Positions 53,874 to 63,074 of a stretch of 64,000 nucleotides of DNA are shown piece by piece; the first letter of the stretch is position 1; every line of letters begins with the position of its first letter. The notes under the pieces were generated by a model that saw nothing but the letters and a program-made list of their open reading frames with translations, searched no databases and was not told the origin of the DNA. The translations under genes were made by a program, and so were the position numbers. Source of the stretch: Myxococcales bacterium (GTDB lineage: Bacteria; Myxococcota_A; Polyangia; Polyangiales; Ga0077539); NCBI GenBank assembly GCA_013298625.1, contig JAAFIF010000009.1, positions 62,001 through 126,000 of the forward strand, given 5' to 3'.

Positions 53874-54518
53874 TCAGATCGCGTCGAGCTCGATCCACAG
53901 CTCGTTGCGTCGCAGCATCGGGAGCGTGCTCGGCGGATCGTAGCGCGCGCTGGTCGCGGCGCCGGACGAGGTCAACCCGTTGCGCGCGAGCCACTCGCGC
54001 AGCGTCCGCTCGTGCGCGGCGAGGATATCGGGGGTGGTGGTTCCGCTGTATCGAAGGACGGCGACGCGGCGCGAGGGAAGGGCGCGCAGGGTCACGCGCC
54101 CGTCGTTGGGCAGCGGCATGGCGTCGACCGCGCTGCCCCGCGGCATGGTGAAGGTGACGAGCCACGAGCCCGCCGCGCTCGACTGCGTGACGGGCGCGGT
54201 CATCGCGATGCGCTCTCCGCGCTGCGCTTGCGTGACGGGCGCGGTCATCGCGATGGAGCTTCGTCGCTGGTTCGCGCCGAAGATGTACCCCGCGAGCCTG
54301 CGAAATCCCTCGTTGACCGCGCGGTTCCAATCGTCGGTCTCCACCGTGGTCTCTGCGCGAACGAGCGGCGCATAGCGCCGAACCTCGATGCTCCCGTCGC
54401 TGCGCTCGACGGTGAAATCGGGCTCTTCGACGAAGCGCCCCGCGGCTTGCCAGCGCACGACGGCGAGCGAGACGAGAGCCCCAGCGACAGCGAGCGCGAG
54501 CGAGCGAGCGGCGATCAT
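53874..54518 (-). CDS. SOUL-family haem-binding protein
   Basis: 214 aa with an N-terminal hydrophobic anchor (residues 5-22). SOUL/HEBP fold marks: PDFTVERSDGSIEVRRYAP, GFRRLAGYIFGANQ, and the signature IAMTAPVTQ, which occurs twice in a row (separated by AQRGER). The C-terminal half has LRRNELWIELD. The ATG overlaps the stop of the upstream LysR gene as ATGA, so the two are translationally coupled. Haem binding is the family property; the role in bacteria is not established. Confidence 0.85.
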   Translation of the reverse strand: MIAARSLALAVAGALVSLAVVRWQAAGRFVEEPDFTVERSDGSIEVRRYAPLVRAETTVETDDWNRAVNEGFRRLAGYIFGANQRRSSIAMTAPVTQAQRGERIAMTAPVTQSSAAGSWLVTFTMPRGSAVDAMPLPNDGRVTLRALPSRRVAVLRYSGTTTPDILAAHERTLREWLARNGLTSSGAATSARYDPPSTLPMLRRNELWIELDAI

Positions 54519-55516
54519 GCACGTTTCGATGCCGGCCGCGCCGAGGCCGTAGCGCCCGAACCGCGCGCTTCTCGCCTCGGGCGCGCTGCGCGCTGCTCTT
54601 CTGCGGTAAACGCGCGCTCGATCGCCCTCCACACAACATCGACCCGCGGGACGCGCCGAAGCGCCGAGTGCCCGACGAGCCAGAGGTCGTCGACGGGCAG
54701 CGCTTGCATCAAGGGCGCGATCGAATCGTGAACGTCGATCGCTCGAAGCCATGGATACACGCGCACATACGCGTCGGGGACGAGCGCGACGCCCATCCCC
54801 GCTTCGAGCGCCGCGAGCTGACTGGCGAAGTGACTGGTGACCAGCGCCGGTCGCCCGCGGTCTCCCAGCGCGCGACGCAGCCACTGCGCCGGCGGAATCA
54901 TCGAGAGGCTCGCGTCCCACACGACCCACGGAAGCGCATCCAGCGAGCGCACGTCGCGCAGCTTCTTGGCGAGCGACGCGTTGGCCATCGGCACCCACCG
55001 CGAGCTCGCGAGCTTCTTCAGCACCAGCGACGGGGCCTGCGGGCGAATCGTGCGCAGCGCCACGTCGGCTTCTCTCCGCGTGAGGTTGGCGACGGACGTC
55101 GACACTTCGAGCTCGACCACGATCCCTGGCTGCGCTCTGCGCAGCTCTGCCAACGCCGGAACCACGAAGGCCTCCGCCAACCCCGGCGCCACGCTCAAGC
55201 GCACCACTCCCTCTGCCGCCCGCTCGATCCCCGAGAGGGCGCCGCCCAGCCTCGCGTGCGCGCCCTCCATCTCCTCTGCGGGCGCGAGCAACAAGTCCGC
55301 GCTCTCGGTCGCCTCGAGCCCGTCCCGCGTGCGCTCGAACAGCGTCAGCCGCAGCGACCGTTCGAGCGCGGCCAGCCTTCGACTCAGCGTCGATGCGTCG
55401 AGCCCCAACACCCCTGCCGCCCCAGCGAGCGTGCGCTGTCGATACAGCGCCAGAAACACCGGAACGTCGTCCCAGCGCTCGAACCAGAGCTGCGTTTTTG
55501 CAATCATGCCTTGCAT
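54515..55516 (-). CDS. LysR-family transcriptional regulator
   Basis: 333 aa from ATG 55516 (or 330 from ATG 55507); an open frame to 55579 would cross the shared intergenic region and is not preferred. The winged HTH is at residues ~16-60 (DVPVFLALYRQRTLAGAAGVLG, LDASTLSRRLAALERSLRLTLF). The effector domain follows (VVRLSVAPGLAEAFVVPAL, DVALRTIRPQ). It is divergent from an epimerase gene, and the gap contains a TTGC-N11-GCAA site. The stop overlaps the ATG of the SOUL gene. Expected to control itself, the SOUL protein and the epimerase. Confidence 0.9.
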   Translation of the reverse strand: MQGMIAKTQLWFERWDDVPVFLALYRQRTLAGAAGVLGLDASTLSRRLAALERSLRLTLFERTRDGLEATESADLLLAPAEEMEGAHARLGGALSGIERAAEGVVRLSVAPGLAEAFVVPALAELRRAQPGIVVELEVSTSVANLTRREADVALRTIRPQAPSLVLKKLASSRWVPMANASLAKKLRDVRSLDALPWVVWDASLSMIPPAQWLRRALGDRGRPALVTSHFASQLAALEAGMGVALVPDAYVRVYPWLRAIDVHDSIAPLMQALPVDDLWLVGHSALRRVPRVDVVWRAIERAFTAEEQRAARPRREARGSGATASARPASKRA

Positions 55517-55525
55517 CTGACCGCG

Positions 55526-55544
55526 TTGCGCTGCGCGGCTGCAA
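55526..55544. promoter_or_regulatory. LysR-type box TTGC-N11-GCAA
   Basis: An interrupted palindrome of the T-N11-A class, TTGC then 11 bases then GCAA, sits between the divergent LysR and epimerase starts, 10 bases from the LysR ATG and 26 from the epimerase ATG. LysR regulators normally bind such sites between divergent promoters. Confidence 0.6.
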
Positions 55545-55569
55545 GCCTCCATGGTGTCTGTCACCAGCC

Positions 55570-56517
55570 ATGACCGCACCGCTTCACGTCGTCCTCGGCG
55601 CAGGACAGATCGCCACGCACCTGACGCAACGCCTGCTCGCGCGAGGGGTTCGCGTGCGGCAGGTCCGTCGATCGAGCGCGTCGACGCCCGATGATTCGTC
55701 GATCGAGCGCCGCTCGGGCGACCTCGCCGATCCGCGGTTCGCCGCGGAGGTGATGAAGGGCGCGGCGGTCGCGTACGACTGCACTGTTCCGCCGTACGAG
55801 CGATGGTCTTCGTTGCTGTTGCCGCTGGGGGCGTCGATCGTCGACGGCGCGGTCGAGAGCGGCGCTGCGCTCGTCGCGTTCGACAACGTGTACCTCTACG
55901 GCCAGCCCCGCGGCCCGCTGCGCGAGGACACTGCCATCGCGCCGTGCAGCAAGAAGGGCGAGCTGCGCGCGAAGCTGCACGCGCTGCGATGGAGCGCCCA
56001 CCAACAGCGCGGACTGCGGCTCTCGGTCGGGCGCGCCAGCGACCTGTTCGGCCCAGGGGTCACGCTGACGACCATCTTGAACGAGCGATTCTACCAGCGA
56101 TTCTTCAGTGGAAAATCCGTCGACTGCGTGGGTGACCCCGACGCGCCGCACTCGTACTCGTACGCGCCCGACGTCGCCGACGCCCTCGTCACGCTCGGCC
56201 ACGACGAGCGCGCGTGGGGACAGGTGTGGCACCTCCCCCTCAACGCCGCCGAGAGCACGCGCTCGCTCGTCGCGCGCCTCGCCCGCGCGGCGAACGTAGA
56301 CCCGAAGCTCAACGTGATGCCGTCGTGGATGCTCGCGATGCTCGGTCTCTTCGTCGCTCCGCTGAGGGAGGTCGTCGAGATGCAGTACCAGTGGCGCGCG
56401 CCGTTTGTGCTGGACGATCAGCGATTTCGCAGCACGTTCGGCGCGCTTCCGACGGAGTGGGACGTCGCTTCGCGCGAGACCGTCGCGTGGGCGCGCGACA
56501 GGTTCGCCCGTCGCTGA
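55570..56517 (+). CDS. NAD(P)-dependent epimerase/dehydratase-like SDR protein
   Basis: 315 aa. Rossmann glycine motif GAGQIA at residues 10-15, then acidic/basic turn VRQVRRS and GDLADPRFA. AYDCTVPPYERWSSLLLPL, DNVYLYGQPRG and VGRASDLFGPGV are segments of the extended SDR/atypical-SDR group. The 53-base gap to LysR carries the regulatory site. The substrate may be a sugar-nucleotide or a sterol-like compound; nothing nearby decides it. Start ATG 55570 is the first in the frame with a good GXGXXA context. Confidence 0.85.
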   Translation: MTAPLHVVLGAGQIATHLTQRLLARGVRVRQVRRSSASTPDDSSIERRSGDLADPRFAAEVMKGAAVAYDCTVPPYERWSSLLLPLGASIVDGAVESGAALVAFDNVYLYGQPRGPLREDTAIAPCSKKGELRAKLHALRWSAHQQRGLRLSVGRASDLFGPGVTLTTILNERFYQRFFSGKSVDCVGDPDAPHSYSYAPDVADALVTLGHDERAWGQVWHLPLNAAESTRSLVARLARAANVDPKLNVMPSWMLAMLGLFVAPLREVVEMQYQWRAPFVLDDQRFRSTFGALPTEWDVASRETVAWARDRFARR

Positions 56518-56565
56518 CGAGACCGCGTGCAACCCGAGCGCGAACTGTGCTCGCATCGCGGACCG

Positions 56566-56976
56566 ATGGAAGCGAAGCCTCACGTCGTGATCGAGCTCCC
56601 CGTGCAGTGGGGAGACATGGACGCGCTCGGTCACGTGAACAACACGCGGTTCTTCACCTGGTTCGAGTCCGCGCGCATCGCGCTGTTCGAGAAGATCGGC
56701 GTCTCGAGCGCGGGCCCTTCGTCCGTGGCGCCGATCCTCGCGACCACGACGTGCAACTACGTCGCGCCGCTGCACTACCCAGCGCAGCTGCGGGTCAGCG
56801 CGCGCTGCACGAAGGTGGGCGAGACCAGCCTGACGATGGAGTACGAAGTGGCCTCTGGCGACCGCGTCCACGCTCGCGGAAGCTCGGTCGCCGTCCTGGT
56901 CGACTACGGCTCGTCGGCGAAGGTGCGCGTCCCGGACGCCGTTCGCGCTGCGATCGCTGCGCTGGATGAGGGGTGA
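56566..56976 (+). CDS. Acyl-CoA thioesterase (4HBT/YbgC-type hotdog)
   Basis: 136 aa from ATG 56566; an earlier ATG at 56527 adds only a Cys/Arg-rich leader. Single hotdog domain with the catalytic motif QWGDMDALGHVNN, where Asp17 is at the 4-hydroxybenzoyl-CoA-thioesterase position, and RFFTWFESARIALF on the central helix. It hydrolyses an acyl- or aroyl-CoA in the cytoplasm, perhaps with the beta-oxidation or P450 genes of the region. It starts 48 bases after the epimerase stop and may belong to its operon. Confidence 0.88.
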   Translation: MEAKPHVVIELPVQWGDMDALGHVNNTRFFTWFESARIALFEKIGVSSAGPSSVAPILATTTCNYVAPLHYPAQLRVSARCTKVGETSLTMEYEVASGDRVHARGSSVAVLVDYGSSAKVRVPDAVRAAIAALDEG

Positions 56977-57168
56977 GGGGGCAGCCCGTCCGACGCTTCA
57001 GCGCGCGCTGCGAGGACCGCAGACGGATCAGCTGCTCGTGGTGAAGCTGCGTCGCGACGAGTCGCTCGTTTCGATCGCGTGGGAGAGCTGAGCCACGCTC
57101 GTCCCGACGAAACATGCGGGCGACGGCGCCCTATGCCGTCGCGAGGGGACGTACCATCGTCCGCAGCG

Positions 57169-58899
57169 ATGCAGAGCGAGCCAACGAACGCAGCGAGCGA
57201 AGCCGACGGCGCGATCCTCGACGCCCTTGTGATCGGGTCGGGCTTCGGAGGCAGCGTGTCGGCGCTGCGCCTGCGCGAGAAGGGCTACTCGGTGACCGTG
57301 CTCGAGCGCGGAAAGCGCTTCGCCCCGACGGACTTCGCGAAGACCAACTGGGACGTGCGCCGGTCGCTCTGGCTGCCGCTCGCGAAGTGCTTCGGCATCC
57401 TGCGTCTCTCCCTCTTCTCGGACGTGTTCGTGCTCTCGGGTGCGGGCGTGGGCGGCGGCTCGCTGGTGTACGCGAACACGCTGTACGTGCCGCCTCCGAC
57501 GTTCTTTCGCAGCGGCGCGTGGGCGAAGATCAAGGACTGGGAGACCGCGCTCGCGCCGCACTACCGCGTCGCGCAGTTTCTGTTGGGCGTGACGCAGAAC
57601 ACGTTCGAAGGAGAGCCCGATCGCGTCCTCGAGCAGATCGCCAACGAGCAGGGCAAGGGCCACACGTACGTCCGCACGCCGGTCGCCGTGTACTTCGGAA
57701 CCCCCGGAAAGCGCGCCCCCGATCCCTACTTCGGCGGCAAGGGCCCCGACCGTTCGGGCTGCACGCTGTGCGGCGGCTGCATGGTGGGCTGTCGCCACGA
57801 CGCGAAGAACACCCTCGATAAGAACTACCTCTACTTCGCCGAGAAGCTCGGCGCGAAGGTGATCGCCGAGCGCACCGTCACGCGCGTCCGCGCCCTCTCC
57901 GACGGCACCTACGAGGTCGAGCACGTCCGCAGCGGCGCGTGGTTCGCCAAGGATCGACAGCGGATCCGCGCCCGCAAAGTCGTGCTCTCCGCGGGCGTGC
58001 TCGGCTCGGTCAAGCTCTTGCTCGAAGCGAGAGAGAGAGGCGATCTGCCGAACGTCTCCGACGCGCTCGGCTCGAAGGTCCGGACCAACTCCGAAGCCAT
58101 CCTCGGCGTCGACGCCGCCGCGCCGAAAGAGAGCTACTCGAAGGGCATCGCCATCACGTCGTCGTTTCATCCCGACGAGCACACGCACGTCGAAGTGGTG
58201 CGGTACTCCGAGGGATCGGACGCGCTCGTACCGCTCTCGACGTTGCTCACCGACGGCGGAGGCCGCGTCCCGCGCGTCGTGCGCTGGATGGCCAACGTCG
58301 CGCGCCGACCGCTCGCGTGGGTCAAGTCGCTGTGGCCCTTCGGCCGAGCCAAACGCGGCGTGTTCTTGCTCGTCATGCAGACGCTCGACAACTCGATCTC
58401 GCTGCGATTTCGCCGCAAATGGACGCGCTTGTTCGCGCGATCGTTCGACACCGACCGCGGCGACGGCGCGCCCAACCCGACGTACATCCCGCTCGGCAAC
58501 GAGGTCGCTCGCGTCTTCGCCAAGAAGGTCAACGGCAACGCGTACTCGTCCATTCTCGAAGTGCTCTTCGACGTCCCGACGACCGCGCACATCCTCGGCG
58601 GCGCGGCGATCGCCCCGTCTCGCGCAGAGGGCGTCATCGGCGAAGACGCACAGGTCTTCGGCCACCCAGGCTTGTACGTGTGCGACGGCTCGATGGTCCC
58701 AGCCAACCTCGGCGTGAACCCGAGCTTGACCATCGCCGCGCTCACCGAGCACGCGATGAGCCTCGTGCCCGTGCGCGAGGGGGCCGTGGTCACCCACGCG
58801 CTCGACCCAGCGTTCGTCGCCGAGCGCGTCGCCGCGATCGAAGCGCTCTCTGTCCAGCGCAAGAACAAGAGCCTGCAGGTGTACAGCCGCGGCGAGTGA
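57169..58899 (+). CDS. GMC-family FAD oxidoreductase (cholesterol-oxidase-like)
   Basis: 576 aa from ATG 57169 (ATG 57133 is possible). FAD-binding GxGxxG in VIGSGFGGSVSALRL at 21-35, GAGVGGGSLVYANT near 91, and the C-terminal DGSMVPANLGVNPSLTIAAL with ALTEHAM, typical of the GMC choline/cholesterol-oxidase group. Cysteines 198, 201, 204 and 208 (SGCTLCGGCMVGCRHDAKN) have the C-x2-C-x2-C-x3-C spacing of a 4Fe-4S ferredoxin. I recall a similar Cys motif in ChoD-like members, but binding of a cluster is not established here. Substrate probably a sterol or long-chain alcohol. Confidence 0.88.
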   Translation: MQSEPTNAASEADGAILDALVIGSGFGGSVSALRLREKGYSVTVLERGKRFAPTDFAKTNWDVRRSLWLPLAKCFGILRLSLFSDVFVLSGAGVGGGSLVYANTLYVPPPTFFRSGAWAKIKDWETALAPHYRVAQFLLGVTQNTFEGEPDRVLEQIANEQGKGHTYVRTPVAVYFGTPGKRAPDPYFGGKGPDRSGCTLCGGCMVGCRHDAKNTLDKNYLYFAEKLGAKVIAERTVTRVRALSDGTYEVEHVRSGAWFAKDRQRIRARKVVLSAGVLGSVKLLLEARERGDLPNVSDALGSKVRTNSEAILGVDAAAPKESYSKGIAITSSFHPDEHTHVEVVRYSEGSDALVPLSTLLTDGGGRVPRVVRWMANVARRPLAWVKSLWPFGRAKRGVFLLVMQTLDNSISLRFRRKWTRLFARSFDTDRGDGAPNPTYIPLGNEVARVFAKKVNGNAYSSILEVLFDVPTTAHILGGAAIAPSRAEGVIGEDAQVFGHPGLYVCDGSMVPANLGVNPSLTIAALTEHAMSLVPVREGAVVTHALDPAFVAERVAAIEALSVQRKNKSLQVYSRGE

Positions 58900-59011
58900 G
58901 CGACCCTCTTCCGCCGGTGATGCAGCTCGTCCGCAACGACACCGACGGGCGCTCGACGCGTCGCGGTTTCTGCACGCGCGACGCGCGAACCGCTGGCATC
59001 GTCGACGCTTC

Positions 59012-60331
59012 ATGAGCGCCGATGTGGTCTCGCTTCGCCTGCAGCGCCTCCGACCGTCGCCGCGCCGCAGCCCCGATGAGCTCTGGTTCGATCTGTGGGA
59101 GCTCGCCTGGCAGGGCCTCGAGCTCCATCGCTCTCCCGCCACCGACGCCCTCCGCGCGCTGTACTGTGACGAGCTGTTGCCCGACCACGAAGCGTCGGTG
59201 AAGCTCGTCGCCGTACGCGAGCGCGAGGTCGAGCTCTGCTACCTGTTCTCGGACTTCGGCGGCAGCCTCTCGCGCGCGAGCGCGCTGCTCGCGGACTGGT
59301 TCGCGCTCGCGATCGCAGCGCACCCTGCGGCGATCGATGAGGCAATTTCCGGTGGATTCGACTATGCGCGCACGACGATCCCGACGATCGAAGCCGCGCT
59401 CGCGCGGCCTGCGCCGACGCTGATGTTCGCGCGAGGTGAGCTGTGGTTCGTCGAGCGCGACGGCGCTTCGCTCACCCTCGCGCGCGATGATCGCGCGATC
59501 GCGCAGCCCACCGACGACGAGCACACCGCGGCGCTTGCGCTGCTCTCTCTTGGCGAGACCCACGACCCTGTGAGGGCCAGGCTCGCGTCGCAGCGCTCGT
59601 CGCTGGACGCCGAGCGAGCGAAGGTCGAAGCGCGCGCCGCGACACAACGCCGCGAGCGCATCGAGCACGCCCTCGTCTTCGACCGATTCGGCTCGGTCTC
59701 GCCCGACGAGGCTGCAGAGGCGCTGGCGACAGACCCCGCGCTGCGCGATCGCCTGCGAGAGACGCTGCGGCAGGCGATGGCCGACCCGTGCGCGGCGCAG
59801 TCTGCGCTCTTCTCCGCCGCGACGCAGGCTCGCGCCGAGCGCCGGGCATTGCTCGTCGCGCTGCTCGACGAGCACGCGTGCCCCGAGACCGCGCGGCGCT
59901 TGTTCGTCGAGTTCGACCCGAGCGCAGCGCGAGCGGCTCGATGGCTCGAGCTCGCGCTGCTGTCCGACCGTTCGTCGCAGTCCTACGACGAGCCGCTGCG
60001 ACGCACGCTCGCGCTCGACCCCGCCGCGATCGAGCGGCTCTCTCCGCTGGCTCGCTACCGGCTCGGCGGCGAACACGAGGCGGTCCTCCCGCAGATCGAA
60101 GCGCTGGGATCTTCGGCGGTGGATCGCGCGCGGCTCGTCGCGTGGTGGGTGCGTGACTGGTGCGCTGCCGTACGTACGCTGAAGCTCCACGCGCCTCGCC
60201 AGGTGATGTTGGCCAACGAGACCGCCGAGTGGCTCGCCGCGGCGTGTCGCGCGCACCTCGCAGACGTGCCCGGCGACGAGGGCCTCGCGCGCGCGGCGGT
60301 CGAAGCCGACGAGCTGAGCGCGACGCTGTAG
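59012..60331 (+). CDS. Hypothetical cytoplasmic protein
   Basis: 439 aa. No signal or membrane segment. The sequence is Ala/Leu/Glu/Arg-rich and largely helical, with a few beta segments (VKLVAVREREVELCYLF, TLMFARGELWFVERDG). A HEAT-like or TPR-like helical repeat is possible at ~230-420, but no motif is diagnostic. Third-position GC supports coding. It starts 112 bases after the GMC gene. No family is recognised. Confidence 0.65.
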   Translation: MSADVVSLRLQRLRPSPRRSPDELWFDLWELAWQGLELHRSPATDALRALYCDELLPDHEASVKLVAVREREVELCYLFSDFGGSLSRASALLADWFALAIAAHPAAIDEAISGGFDYARTTIPTIEAALARPAPTLMFARGELWFVERDGASLTLARDDRAIAQPTDDEHTAALALLSLGETHDPVRARLASQRSSLDAERAKVEARAATQRRERIEHALVFDRFGSVSPDEAAEALATDPALRDRLRETLRQAMADPCAAQSALFSAATQARAERRALLVALLDEHACPETARRLFVEFDPSAARAARWLELALLSDRSSQSYDEPLRRTLALDPAAIERLSPLARYRLGGEHEAVLPQIEALGSSAVDRARLVAWWVRDWCAAVRTLKLHAPRQVMLANETAEWLAAACRAHLADVPGDEGLARAAVEADELSATL

Positions 60332-60416
60332 CGCTCGCGTGGGCCAGCTTCTCTTGCGCCGCGCCTACCCCGATGGATACCGACTGAAAGCCCGCAGACG
60401 AGCGGCCAGCGAAGAG

Positions 60417-61856
60417 CTACTCGAGCGACCACTCGGCGAAGTAGAGCCTTCGCGCGAGGCCCGCTGAATCGCTGCCAGAGAACACCATCCGAACGAGCCG
60501 CGACTGAAACACTCCAGGCGCGCTGCGCGGGTCGATCAGCGTGTATCCGAAGAGCGAGACGTCGCTGGCGTTGGCGCCGCGCACTTGCACGTCGGTCCAT
60601 CGCCAGGTGTCTCCGCGGTCTGCGCTGACGCCCACGCGGAGGCTCGCGCCCGCGCCGCTCGCGAGCAGCAGCAGCGTGTGGTCGTCGACGAGCTGAAGCC
60701 TCGCGTACGTGTCGAAGCAGCCGACGGGGATCGCGACGAAGCGATCGGCGCGGTCCGAGCGAAACAGCGTCGTGCACGCCGCGTCGGCGCGGCGTTGATA
60801 GCTGAGCGCATAGAGGGTTCCGTCGTCGCCCACCTCGAGGTCCGACGGAAACGCGCCGACCATGCCCGCGCCCACCGCGACCTCGGGCGTCACGCGAAGA
60901 ATCCGCGATGGGGCTCCAGCGCTCAACGCGTACAGCGACGACGCGGGATAGCCTGCGTTGCTGCCGCCGCGCGGGTCGAACTCGCCCGCGAACAACAACA
61001 GCCGCGCCCGGTCCCAAGCGGCCAACGGATACAGCAACGGTCTGCCCGCTTCGGACAGCGTGTGCATCGGCGCGCCCGCAGCGCCGTCCGAGCGAAACGC
61101 GATCCTGTTCATGCTCGCGTCCAAGAGCGACCAGTGCACGTGATCGTCGGGCGCGACCGCGAGGCCGATGTACCCGTTGGACTCTGCGACCCACTCGCTG
61201 TAGTTGCCGTAGCTGTCCCAGCGCAGGGCGCCCTCCGCGTCTCGCGCGCTGAACACCAGGCGATAGAACCGACTCACGAGGCCGTTCGTCCCTGCGCCGC
61301 CTCGAAAGCACTCGACGTCTCCTGCGCCGGGCGCGCGCAGGCAGTCGAAGGCCAGGTGCAGCGCGCCCGCGCGGGTCATCACGATGCCTGGCGGCTGGTG
61401 CACCGACGCGAATCGCGCGGCTTCGCTCCACGCGCCGCCAGCGCGCGGGCGGCGAACAACGACCGCGTACCGATCCGCGACCGCCTCAGGATAGTGCGTA
61501 AATACCGCGTAGAAGTCGCGGTCGTCGCCGACGAGCTTGGGCAGGTGCGCGTTCCACGTCGGCGGCGTTCGCGCGCCTGCGGGCGCTTCGTACACGAGCT
61601 CTGCGGTGATCGCAGAGGGCACGCGCACCGCGCGCGCGTCGTCCATCGCCGCGTCGCCGTCGCCGTCGCTGGCATCGCTGTCGGTTCGCGTCGCGTCTGT
61701 GGTCGTCGCGTCCAGCGCTGCGTCGCTCCTCGCGTCGCTCGACGGCGCGTCGGTTGTGGCGTCGCTGCCGGCGTCGCGCGGCGCTTCGTTCGTGCATGCG
61801 ATGAGCGCAGAGAGCGTCGTCGCTGTCGCACACGTGAAGATCGAGCGAGACCACAT
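60417..61856 (-). CDS. BNR/sialidase-like propeller lipoprotein
   Basis: 479 aa. ATG 61856 starts a signal ending LIAC (Cys21). A frame extension to GTG 61937 would overlap the upstream stop by 4 bases (GTGA), but the longer N-terminus is less consistent with a signal peptide. Asp/Ala/Ser linker to ~75, then a beta-propeller-like domain with ASVHQPPGIVMTRAGALHLAF, SLLDASMNRIAFRSDG and SADRGDTWRWTDVQV (BNR-type Asp box). No sialidase active-site residues can be assigned. Probably surface exposed. Confidence 0.75.
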   Translation of the reverse strand: MWSRSIFTCATATTLSALIACTNEAPRDAGSDATTDAPSSDARSDAALDATTTDATRTDSDASDGDGDAAMDDARAVRVPSAITAELVYEAPAGARTPPTWNAHLPKLVGDDRDFYAVFTHYPEAVADRYAVVVRRPRAGGAWSEAARFASVHQPPGIVMTRAGALHLAFDCLRAPGAGDVECFRGGAGTNGLVSRFYRLVFSARDAEGALRWDSYGNYSEWVAESNGYIGLAVAPDDHVHWSLLDASMNRIAFRSDGAAGAPMHTLSEAGRPLLYPLAAWDRARLLLFAGEFDPRGGSNAGYPASSLYALSAGAPSRILRVTPEVAVGAGMVGAFPSDLEVGDDGTLYALSYQRRADAACTTLFRSDRADRFVAIPVGCFDTYARLQLVDDHTLLLLASGAGASLRVGVSADRGDTWRWTDVQVRGANASDVSLFGYTLIDPRSAPGVFQSRLVRMVFSGSDSAGLARRLYFAEWSLE

Positions 61857-61933
61857 CGGGGCGATCGTCGCACGCGCGCGCTTCTCGAGGCCCGTCTTCG
61901 TGACGAGTTGCGACTCGACGCAGCGTGCGCCGT

Positions 61934-62998
61934 TCACTCGAACGACGAGAGCACCGGCGACGCGCCGGACGTGCCCACCCAGAAGCGCCCGTCGCTCGTG
62001 CGAAAGGGATCGAAGACCATCCCATCGTCACAGCCGCGCGTGCCCTGATCGTCGCCGCGATACGCGAAGGACGAGCAGCTCCCGCAGCTTCGAAACACCG
62101 GCGGCGCGCAGAAGCTCCCCGCCGTGCATCGCTGCGTGAGCGCGAAGAACTGTCCCGTCTCGAAGCCGTGCAAGCGAACGACAGTGTCGTTGATGCCTTC
62201 GAGCCGCGGCGAGAGCGCCCCCGCGCGAAACCGCCGCAGCCCGTCGGTGGCGCCGAGCACAAACTCACCCGGCCGCGTCTGCGCGAGCGCCGTGATGCGA
62301 ACCGCGCTGTCGAGCGTCGTCGCCGTCGTCCACGCCCCATCGCGAAAGCGATACACCGAGCTGCCTGCGCCGACGTAGGCCGAGCCCTCGGCGTCGACCG
62401 CGATCCCGACGACGAGAGAGCTCGTGTCGGGAGGCGCGGGGATCTGTGAAAGCGCAGTCCCGTTCCAGCGCGAGATGGCGACCCGCGGAGGGCCTGCGAT
62501 GTTCGTCGTCGCCAGGTGAACCCACACGTCCGTCGCGGACGCTCGGCGAATGGACACGAGCCCCTCGGCGTTTTGCCAGTCACGGTTGCGTCCGACCACG
62601 GACCACTCGACGCCGTTCCATCGAACGAGCGCGTAGCCCTCGACCGTCGAGCACGCGGGGGCGACCATCCACGCTTCGTCGGGCGCGATCGCGACCGCTG
62701 CGATCGCCGGCCCGAGATCCGCGGGCAGAGGGGTCAGCGTCCATCGTGACCCGTCCCAGCGCGCCGCCGCCGCCGAGTGCGAGAGCTGGCAGCGCGAGAC
62801 CTCGTCCCGCCCAAACGCCCAGAGGTCCGTCCTCGCCGAGCCAGCGTACAGCGTGACGTACTGCAGCCCGAAGAAGTACGGCGCCACGGCGCCTGCGCCC
62901 TCGCGGGTCTCGACGACGTACGGCGAACACGTGGCGAGCACACACGCGCTCGCTGCGAGCAGAAGCGACCGAGCGTTTGCGGCGCGATGCTTTTTCAT
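61934..62998 (-). CDS. Lipoprotein with beta-propeller-like repeats
   Basis: 354 aa. Signal MKKHRAANARSLLLAASAC continues to LATC (Cys24), a good lipobox. The body has several W-D-G-S / R-W-N-G repeats (AARWDGSRWTLTPLP, LVRWNGVEWSVVG, ISRWNGTALSQIP), a pattern of kelch- or BNR-like propellers. A Cys-rich segment (RSCGSCSSF) lies near the end. It is immediately upstream of the other surface lipoprotein, in the same direction, with almost no gap, so they probably form an operon. Confidence 0.75.
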   Translation of the reverse strand: MKKHRAANARSLLLAASACVLATCSPYVVETREGAGAVAPYFFGLQYVTLYAGSARTDLWAFGRDEVSRCQLSHSAAAARWDGSRWTLTPLPADLGPAIAAVAIAPDEAWMVAPACSTVEGYALVRWNGVEWSVVGRNRDWQNAEGLVSIRRASATDVWVHLATTNIAGPPRVAISRWNGTALSQIPAPPDTSSLVVGIAVDAEGSAYVGAGSSVYRFRDGAWTTATTLDSAVRITALAQTRPGEFVLGATDGLRRFRAGALSPRLEGINDTVVRLHGFETGQFFALTQRCTAGSFCAPPVFRSCGSCSSFAYRGDDQGTRGCDDGMVFDPFRTSDGRFWVGTSGASPVLSSFE

Positions 62999-63074
62999 TT
63001 CGACAGCATATCACGGCGCGTTTCGACAGCGACGGCGACCGCGCCCCTCACGCTCGTGGCGTAGACTCGACCCG

